This document shows positions 56,202 through 64,000 of a DNA stretch of 64,000 bases, piece after piece. The translations under genes and the position numbers were made by a program. The notes under the pieces are model-generated. The model ran no database searches. It was not told where the DNA came from and saw nothing but the letters and a program-made list of their open reading frames with translations. Origin of the DNA: Fusarium oxysporum f. sp. lycopersici 4287 (Eukaryota > Ascomycota > Sordariomycetes > Hypocreales > Nectriaceae); the NCBI RefSeq assembly GCF_000149955.1, contig NC_030987.1, positions 3,901,190-3,965,189 on the forward strand, in the 5' to 3' direction. Numbering within the stretch: position 1 is the first letter of the stretch; the number at the start of each line of letters is the position of its first letter.

Positions 56202-58637
56202 TGTAATTATGTGAGATGCAGCTGGTGCAAGTAGCGACAAAGGTTACTTCACCAAAGATGCCCGCTTGCGCTCTGCGATTGAGGCTGCTCTGCGTGATAC
56301 TACCGCCATATCCAAAAATTTACAATTTTTGGCGGTGAAGCGGGGCAGTATTTCTGGTGTATGGCTGAAGTAATTATTCTAAGCTGGTACTGAATGTTGA
56401 TTTTAGCTTTTAGACTTTCTGAAAGTCATTGAATTACGAGAAACACCTCTAAATATCTGATTGGGTCTTCGACTCTGTCATATGTCTGTTCATGCAGCTT
56501 CATGATCTTCTTAAACAGCTGGAAAGTCATGTTTCATCACAGCTCACAGTGTACGGTTCATTTTGTCATCTCCCTGCCGACAAACAACTGAGCAGGGCCA
56601 ACTGATTTGCAGATAATCTTGGCACTAGCCCTCTTGCATACACCGTGGGTAAGCCAAGGCGCATAGAACACCACTAGCGGGGAGATAGCTGGACTGGAAT
56701 TCCGGGGGAGCATCTGGCTTTTGAGATCTCATCCATATCCATCATCCGAAAGAAATCGGTATGAAGGCGCCAGACCATGATCTTAGCCAGGGGAATCTGG
56801 TCCCTTTGAATCGGAACTCTCGTGCCTAGTTGCACAAATAAGGCTGCAAAGTTTCCCCAAGTACGCCCCAATTACGACTCGGCGTAACCGACGTCATACG
56901 CAGTTTGATCCAATATTCACAAGACAAGATTCTTGATCATGGATGTTGGTGACACGACGCCAAGAATATTGGGGTCTGTTCAAAACAGGGAGGAGGAATT
57001 GGTCGTGTGCCTCACTGCCTACAGTACAGAATGCTCTTATGTGAGCGGCAAGCAAGGGATGACAAATGGCCAAGCTTGGAGCTGAGTGCATGAGTTAGTT
57101 GACTGAAAGGCTTGTCATTGTTCGTTTGATTGGAGATGCCGTATCACGATCTCTCTTTGACAAGGGTGAGCTTTTTGTCTCTTCTAAACATAGTAAACAA
57201 CAGCTTCGTCACATACTCGCACTCTACTTGGGAGATCTGCTGTAGGTAAAACGACCTACCCCACTATACATGATTCAACTCTTTAAACAATCCTTGTCGA
57301 TGTCAAACATGACACAGTAAGAGAGAACAGACAGGGCACTATGTAAGACTCTAATATTTTGGAGCGCTTCCAACAGCCGAGAAACGCTCCAACTGTAGGG
57401 GTGATCTGATACAAATTGATCCACCTCCATCTCAATGTAAACGTCACCATAAAATTGGCGCCCGGAAATTCCACCCAGATTCCAACCAAGGCGGCAGCAC
57501 ACGACCAGGCTCCAAGGCTAGGGAAACATCAGGTACCGACCAACAAGAAGATGATGATATTCCGAGCTAAATAAACGAGAGGGGGAAAAGGGTTTCGGGA
57601 TTGTCTACTGTAAAAAGTCTTGCACTAACTCAGCCCCTCGTATTTGCGCAGTAACCGACCGGTCATCCCACCGCATCAAGACATAACCAGGTAGGAAAGG
57701 TCCACTACATCATCAAGGTTCCAGTTGTTACGGTGCAGCAAATGGAATGGATACTCACAAAGAACTACCGAGTTTGAAAGAAGAGAGAACAAGACCCCTT
57801 TTATCATTGATGCTAAAAGCGGATCATAGTTTTGGCCAGGAGAGGCAGGACGATCACGATACCTTACAAAGCAAGCAACTCCTTGTTCCAGAGCACTCTC
57901 TTTTTGTTTCAGTGGTGGCGCAGTGAGTCTTGAGAGCGGCCCAGCAAAGCAGAACAAGGCAGGGTACCTTATCTTACTAATGAACTGAGGTGACCTGCAG
58001 GGTTCGTAAGGTCAGGCATGTTTAGAATGTGTCAAATAACCGTTCGTGGCCAGGCGTGCGAGCTTAAACCAAGCCGCCGTCGTAATCCAAGCAGAGCCTA
58101 GATGTGCTGGGCTACGCTACGGATACTAAAATTCACCTTATTAGCTTAAAACAGCCGCCTCAAAAAGGTACAGGTACGGGTACGGTACGGTACGGTCGGT
58201 ATAACTAACTCTGCCCTCCACGCTGTAACACGCGACCAGATACCAACCCTGGGCAATTTGCATTTGAGGTTTCATTGTTTCTGACACTCCTTCACTGTGC
58301 AAGCAGCAGGCGCAGGTTCCCATATATTCGATTGCCTATCCCTGAATATCCTTGGAGGGGGTTGCGTGTCACTCTGTTTCACCTCCAATCACTAATACTC
58401 TCGCTCACTCACCCCAAAACTGTCTGTACATACTGTGCTGAACCTGGGGCTTGGCTTTTCAGCTCCTGCTGCAACATTCTTCTTAGTCTCTTCGTTTATA
58501 TCTGACGAAAGCCTTATATCCGCTTGGCTTTTGCCCAGACCTGACCTTATTCCTCCTCCCCTCCACCTCAAATCCAACCCTTCCATATCATCCTCTTCCG
58601 CATCTCGTTGAACCTGATGATGTGAAGTAGGCCCAAT
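56202..58637. other. Divergent intergenic, 2.4 kb: UTP21 / sulfatase-like gene
   Basis: No gene recognised; frames at 56674-57091, 57275-57502 and 57676-57957 (minus) and 58275-58505 (+) lack domains. A GGTAC tandem repeat lies at 58167-58200. The sulfatase leader from about 58290 is pyrimidine-rich. Confidence 0.5.
58167..58200 (+). repeat. GGTAC(G) tandem repeat
   Basis: Six close GGTAC units (AGGTACAGGTACGGGTACGG and further TACGG units) in 34 nt upstream of the sulfatase-like gene. Function unknown. Confidence 0.7.
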
Positions 58638-61389
58638 ATGCCTTCTTTAGTCTCTTATCTTTTTGCTGTCTTTTTTGTATCATTACTATTTACGAAGCTG
58701 CTACATCTATTCATCCACATCCATTCCATCGCCGTCATCGACTTTGTCGTCTATCTACCGACCTTCTTTCTGCAAGATTTCTTCCTAGTTCTCTTCGCCC
58801 GGTTATTGTTGCGTCGAGAGCGAACGATTCTCTCATTGATTGGTTATGTTCTTGGATGCTTTTTAACGTATATGCCCTCGATTTTACCTTTCCGTTGAAT
58901 CTCGTTATGGCTGACAGTGGCTGCATAGTTTGATAACGTTCGTTGCTGCGGCATCCGAGCTTGGCTTTCATTATAGAACAGGCGGCGAAGTCGAATGGAG
59001 CGACGCTGGCGATTTTGCTAATGACGAGGGACTCAATGTTTTGATCAGCGAGAGCAGCAGTGTCATTGTTTCTGGTTTAATCATCCTCATCGTTGCATGG
59101 TTGCCTCAGAACTACCTATACAGGGTCTTTGGCGACGTCGTATCTGGAATTGGCAAGCGAATCGCTTCAGGTTTGTCGCTAAACTCTATTAAAATGCTTA
59201 ATTTGTTAACACTTGCAGTCTCTCGGTATTTGCGAGGCAAGATTCGCCCACAGCCGCAACATCAGCAGGACCCCGAGAACGCCGAGCCTTTCCTCCAGCG
59301 TGTCAACAGCGAAAGTACCGTCACAAACAGTGGCCATCCATCACCTAATTTGAGCCGCGATGGAGATGAGAAGGAATTGGAAGAGCGTACACAGAAGCGA
59401 CGTTGTTGTGCATTCATTCCCTCTTGGGTCATCAATGCAGTCGTCTTGCTATTCATCGGCATCACATGGGTTGCCCGCCCTGACCAACCTTATAATCACA
59501 TCGCAAGCAGTTTGCCTCTACGATTGTCCGACTCTGTGCGACCGAAGCTTGGACTCTGTGCTTCTCAAAACGAATTTCCCTTACGACAGCTCATCGAGAA
59601 GTCAAGATGGCAGGATCCCAAGGGCAACTTCAAGGGATGGGCTCCCAGCAGAGAGAACAACGACTTGGTAAAGAAGTACAGAGAGAACCCTCCTGCTTGG
59701 CTTCCTAGCCCCATCCCCAGCGGTTTTCTCAAGTGGAATCCTGATCGATATAAGGACGAGCATGATAAGAAGGATGGTCCCAGCAATTTGTGCCCCAATA
59801 CTTGGCAAGATCGGGGCTTCTACAACCCAGTCAACGACCCCATGCGAATTACTAACCTCGATCAAGAGATTCTGGCTCCTATCCAAGAGGCACTCTCGAA
59901 TAACTCCGTCAAGATTAGACATATTGCTCTTATTCTCATGGAGAGTATGCGCGAAGAACTCTTCCCTCTTCAGCAGGGTAGCGATATACACCGATTCATC
60001 ATGGAGTCGAACGACGAGAATGCCAGAGATGAAGTCAACGGCCGGGTATCACGCATGACTCAGAACTTCGAGAAAATCACCGGAAAGCCAGGCAACTATC
60101 AAAGCGCAAACGGAAGTGCTTACGATCCTCCCGCGAAGCCCGTATGGAACGACCAGACGAAGCCCGGCTTTGGTGGTGTCAATGTCGTTGGAGGTCTTAC
60201 CAGCAGCAGTGTCTCAACCAAGAGTCTTGCTGCCGCGCATTGTGGCGCTTGGCCCATGGCCGTCAACATGTTTGAAGAATCTGAACTCGAGAGCTATCAG
60301 CCCTGCATTCCGCAGATTCTCGAACTGTTCAACAAGGTCAAGGGCAACACGACAAAGCGAGATGACAAGCCAGAAGACAAGCCACAGAAGAAGCGAGATT
60401 GGTGGGGTTTTGGCGGTACTGCGCAAGCCAAGTTCCATGAGTACCAGTGGAAGCCCGCTTTCTTCCAAGCCGTTACAGACCACTATGATAGGCAGGACAA
60501 GTTTGACGAGAAGATTGGTTTCGATTTTAAGGTCACCAAGCCCAGATTAGACGAGGAGGCCAAGGACAATCCCGAGATGGAGGAGATCAACTATTTTGGA
60601 TACCCCGAAACCGATTTGAGGGAGCACATCAGAAAGTTTATTTCCGACGGCATCGCCGAAGATAAGCGACTCTTCATGTCACACTTTACCAGCACTACTC
60701 ATCATCCTTGGGGAGTACCTAAGTGGTTCGAGAAAGAGAAGTACATGGGTAAAGAGGGCGGTAATCATCAAGATCTTGACAAGTATCTCAACACCATCCG
60801 CTTCACCGACGCATGGCTTGGTGAGCTTATGCAGATGTTTGAGGATACCGGAATCGCCGATGAAACCCTCGTTGTCTTCGTTGGTGATCACGGCCAAGCA
60901 TTCAAGGAAGATTTCTCAAAGACAGGTACCTACGAAAACCGTCATATCAGCAACTTTCGGGTTCCGATTTCTTTCCGACATCCCAGCATTCCTCGCGTGC
61001 AATATGAGGCCAACGTGACATCGATCTCTATCCTTCCCACCATTCTCGACCTCCTCGTCAACTCAGGATCTCTCAACAAAAAAGATTCTGAAATTGCACT
61101 CGACCTTTCCCACGACTACGAAGGTCAATCCCTAATTCGCCCATATCAAAAGACACAAGACGGCCGTCGCGCTTGGAACTTTGGACTTATCAACCCAGGC
61201 GGTGGTATGCTCACAGTAACCTCAGCCGACGCACCCTGGCGCCTCGCAGTTCCTCTAAAGAAAGACCTCGAATACACATTTACAGATCTCGGCAAAGACC
61301 CGCTAGAGCTAGACGCTTTGGACAAATGGTCGATCAAGTCAATGATCAAGGCAGTGAAGCGCCAGTACGGCAACGACGCTGCGACCTGA
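58638..61389 (+). CDS. Membrane-anchored sulfatase-superfamily protein, LTA-synthase-like
   Basis: 880-aa alkaline-phosphatase-superfamily protein with an N-terminal multi-TM part, like bacterial lipoteichoic-acid synthase and phosphoethanolamine transferases. Exons 58638-58867, 58929-59170, 59219-61389. The 48-nt second intron is in frame and could be coding. Hydrophobic segments at about residues 4-25, 32-55, 63-82 and 106-125 (ESSSVIVSGLIILIVAWL) plus one near 205-223 precede the catalytic domain. Catalytic landmarks are HIALILMESMREELFPL (first metal-site strand and Glu), a Thr/Ser-rich nucleophile region GGLTSSSVSTKSLAAAHCGAW, HFTSTTHHPW and VVFVGDHGQAFKED (metal-binding DHG). The domain ends about residue 860. 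Such fungal proteins are annotated only as sulfatase-domain proteins; the substrate is unknown. A lipid-linked phosphoryl-group transfer, for example on wall or GPI glycans, is speculative. Confidence 0.85.
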
Positions 61390-63795
61390 GTGAAGGAAGC
61401 CGACGAAGTTGCCCACTGGTGGGCTCTAGAGCGAAGACGCTCTGGGGATATAATCCCGACGAGGATAAATGATCCTATTTTATTATTACTAGTTATTTTA
61501 TGACATGATGCATTGGGTATCTGGGTTTGCGGGTCTGCAATTACTTTTGGGAACTGGTTTTTTGGCATACCCATTGGCACTTGTGTACGGCATACATACA
61601 TTTGGGGAGAGGCTCCCTCGGAAATGGTTGTTTTTTGGGTTGATTTTTTTTTGTCTACAAAATGGCATAGACTTTGAATTTTACGCATTGTATACTTGAA
61701 CAAGATCGTTTCGTTCATGGCTTATGTTTCAGTGATTGTGTTTTAAGCTGAGCGACGCATTTGGCTGTGTGGTCAGACTTCTACATGATCGTGGCTATCG
61801 AAACGAAACGTTTATGCAATGTATAATCCGAGCAAATCGGAAATTATGTGGCTTTTATTTCCAGAGTACGTTCACAGTGCATTGAGCGCTTGGTCATTGC
61901 TGGGTGATAGTCTTTACAAGAAGGTTGATGCTTATTGGGAGCTATTGTCCGAAGCTAGCGAAGAAGAGATCGACGAGTTTCAAAGATATTGGTAGTTAAA
62001 AGCATAAAGCATGAGATAAACCTACACTGACGCCATATAACTTGGTTACCTTGGTATCGGCTGCATCAGCTTGAAATGAAAATGATGCAAGTCCAAGCAC
62101 CGGATAAGAGCTAGCTATATAGCCTCATCCTACAGAAACTATGAGACTCAATGTTGTATTTGCAAAATGTTAAATTATGATCAGGCAGCTTATGACAGAA
62201 TATTAGATAATTACATATCGCATTACATGGTCAGACCTGCACTGCCAGAGCCGCACAATGAGAACTGTCGAGATCTAGGAATAGCCTCGTTGTGGTACAC
62301 CAGATCCATGGGTCTGATCTCCTGCAAGTCATAACGCAACTGCAGGACCAAGACCGCTTTCCCAAGCTGTCATCGGTTCTCTAGGTTACATAGCTCAAAG
62401 AGCTAAGCTTGTCGCATGCCTCAAGCCACTAAGGAGCCGTATCCCCCCATGTTGGGATCTCGTGGGCATCCTTTCTCACGATGCGTCGGTCCAATAACAT
62501 GGCTCAATTGGAGCATGCCCCTTCCAGAAGTCGTTTTGATTGCCGAGTTCCTGGGACGATGACGACGGAACATGTCTCACTAGGCGTGGGCGTGGCGCCT
62601 TTCTTGCAGATATCATGTGCATGAACGCAGTCACTCTAAGGGTTCGTTTGTGTATCTTGATGCTGTATCAAACCACATGTTGGGAATATGCTTCTTGATG
62701 TTGAGGGAAACTTGAATTATACGGCTGCTGTTGATGGATGGATCTCCACTATCATGCACTGAATCGAGCACTCCCCAGATGACCATTGCATTGCTACAGT
62801 AGCCCCGCCATCAGAAGCATCCAGACTGCAGCAAATCTGGTGACTGAAAGCACCTGTCATTCAGTGAAATGACGATAAAACAAGCATCTCAGAGATCTTT
62901 ATATATTTCTGAGCAGGAATATATATGTGAAGAGTCATTTGCAAGCAAGGAAAGGACCTGCCCGCACCTCTCATTCTCTGGCCTCTTATACAGGCCCTTG
63001 TTCCATTCGCCCACCAGCAACCGAAACACTGCATCCGTCTCATGGGGATTTTGGCCATTGCAACGGTCATTACCCTGCAGCTTTTTCTATAAGAGGAATG
63101 AAAAAGAAACAATCGTGGGCAAGTAACTTTCAGCAACGTGAAGATCCCAACATTACCTGTATTTATTGATACCTGACGGGATCACGGCACAGCAATCACA
63201 TTGTCGCCTTAGCACCAAACGAGGTAAAGGCCCAACTCATTTCCAGACCAGAATAAGAACCATAAACTTCTCGCATCGACATTCTTTTTTTGCCTATAAC
63301 CTATTGTCATCCTCTTATTGATATCGGTTGCAGATAAATATTTCATCGTCTCCAAAAGCAGTGAGAAAACGAGGCGAGACACTCATCAAGACATCGAAAA
63401 ACGTCTGTCTTACCCGCTCCAAGTTTAGGCTCGGTAGTCTAACCTAACCAACCCTGCTAATAAACGGGCCCTTTTCATCGACGTCAGACCTTCTGACACC
63501 TGATTGCGAGCTCATGGAATTTGGTAGTATTGAATTCAGAAGATAACAGCACGAATCAATTGACAACCGGTCCTTTCTTCAATTGGCGTACTCGGTCACA
63601 ATCTCTCACGCAAGACATTTGGGTGTGTACAAGAACTGGCAACACACACAAGATACCTTGACGTTACCGTACTGTATCATACATCACATTACATTACATT
63701 ACCTTACCTTACCTTACCCTTCTATACGATACGACCTTGGCTCACTCTATCTATATTCCGTCCGTGGAGATAGCGGACCATTAATACTGGACACC
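61390..63795. other. Intergenic, 2.4 kb: sulfatase 3' flank and promoter of the truncated gene
   Basis: No gene seen. Opposing frames at 62861-63169 have no domain or splice support. Between 63690 and 63720 there are runs of CATTA and CTTAC pentamers (ATTACATTACATTACC then TTACCTTACC). A long upstream region of this kind often serves a regulatory gene. Confidence 0.5.
63683..63720 (+). repeat. CATTA / CTTAC pentamer repeat
   Basis: Three CATTA followed by three CCTTA units in tandem, about 80 nt before the start of the truncated gene; likely in its leader or core promoter. Confidence 0.7.
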
Positions 63796-64000
63796 ATGAA
63801 CAAGAATAACCCACTGGACCCGGATTTGAATGCTGCTAGTCTGGCCGATACCGATGACAGTCCAGCCCAAGCCCAAGCACAGGCACAAGAAGAACCAGAG
63901 CCAGAACAAGAACCATCGGTTAGCTCCTCCGTCTCCGCCTCCGGTGAACCTTCCGCTGCCGACTTTTCTTCCTCGCCTCGCCGCTTTCATCCACACTCTC
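63796..64000 (+). CDS. Start of an unidentified gene, low-complexity acidic N-terminus, truncated
   Basis: An ATG in a clean frame runs open to the window end (68 codons). The protein starts MNKNNPLDPDLNAASLADTD and continues with an Ala-Gln run (AQAQAQAQ), a Glu/Pro run (EEPEPEQEP) and Ser-rich text. It is disordered and carries no family signature. It is preceded by a long pyrimidine-containing, repeat-bearing upstream region. Identity cannot be told from what is in the window; the rest of the gene is beyond 64000. Confidence 0.6.
   Translation, partial: MNKNNPLDPDLNAASLADTDDSPAQAQAQAQEEPEPEQEPSVSSSVSASGEPSAADFSSSPRRFHPHS

Noticed and set aside
58930..61389. TTG at 58930 as start of the sulfatase-like protein
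   Set aside because: An ATG exon at 58638-58867 joins in phase and supplies extra membrane helices, matching the family better.
62861..63169. Pair of overlapping frames of 80-91 codons on both strands
   Set aside because: No domain, weak start context and mutual overlap on opposite strands indicate chance openness.
1..64000. Search for transposons, long inverted repeats, CRISPR arrays, rRNA genes
   Set aside because: None seen by eye; only short tandem repeats, and no transposase, reverse transcriptase or terminal repeat was recognised. A proper repeat search could still find small elements.

Overview
The window is about 64 kb of nuclear DNA from a filamentous ascomycete. The gene structures show this directly: introns of about 41-363 nt (mostly 43-63), GTAHGT-type donors, CTRAC-like branch sites shortly before a YAG acceptor, compact genes on both strands, and pyrimidine-rich leaders before start codons. 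The protein set (conventional kinesin with a fungal IAK tail, NMA111-type nuclear HtrA, SUN-family wall protein, CSN12, ArAE transporter) fits a Sordariomycete. A Fusarium-like (Hypocreales) genome is my inference from overall protein resemblance, not a database result.

Layout. 0-11 kb (+ strand): the 3' end of a CobW/ZNG1 GTPase, CCR4-NOT subunit NOT2, the ER ubiquitin-ligase cofactor CUE1, a large J-domain protein and a small Myb/SANT-like acidic protein. 11.9-21.3 kb (+): a ferroportin-like (SLC40) membrane protein, the nuclear serine protease NMA111, the ESCRT-III factor IST1 and an unrecognised 251-aa protein. 21.5-32 kb: AP-2 sigma (-), a 1164-aa ArAE/FUSC-type transporter (+), SAGA subunit SPT3 (-), a 361-nt run of N, PP2A carboxyl methyltransferase PPM1 with an RGG-rich N-terminus (-), and an unrecognised four-or-more-pass membrane protein (+). 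32.6-42 kb: kinesin heavy chain (-), RAD6 E2 enzyme (-), mitochondrial acetyl-CoA acetyltransferase (+), CSN12 (+). 42.9-52.6 kb: a SUN-family wall protein with a GPI-type tail (-), a 3.25-kb gene-free stretch, a secreted spherulin-like cupin (+), mitochondrial EF-G2/MEF2 (-), and a small COPI-associated Golgi membrane protein (+). 53-64 kb: the SSU processome WD-repeat protein UTP21 (-), a membrane-anchored sulfatase/LTA-synthase-like protein (+), and the first exon of an unidentified gene running off the end (+).

The genes are mostly single-copy housekeeping functions: mRNA decay and transcription (NOT2, SPT3), ubiquitin pathways (CUE1, RAD6, CSN12), vesicle traffic (IST1, AP-2, TVP15-like, kinesin), mitochondrial translation and acetyl-CoA metabolism (MEF2, ERG10-type thiolase), ribosome biogenesis (UTP21) and cell wall/secreted proteins. 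They do not form a pathway or a metabolite cluster. I saw no transposon, CRISPR array, rRNA gene or convincing tRNA, and no clear evidence of a new multi-gene system. The most interesting loci are the SLC40 protein, whose expected metal ligands all appear replaced, the LTA-synthase-like sulfatase, the RGG-tailed PPM1, and the two unrecognised proteins at 20.4 and 30.8 kb.

Exon borders were set by eye from splice consensus, reading-frame continuity and family conservation. All CDS spans are given from start codon to stop codon including introns.
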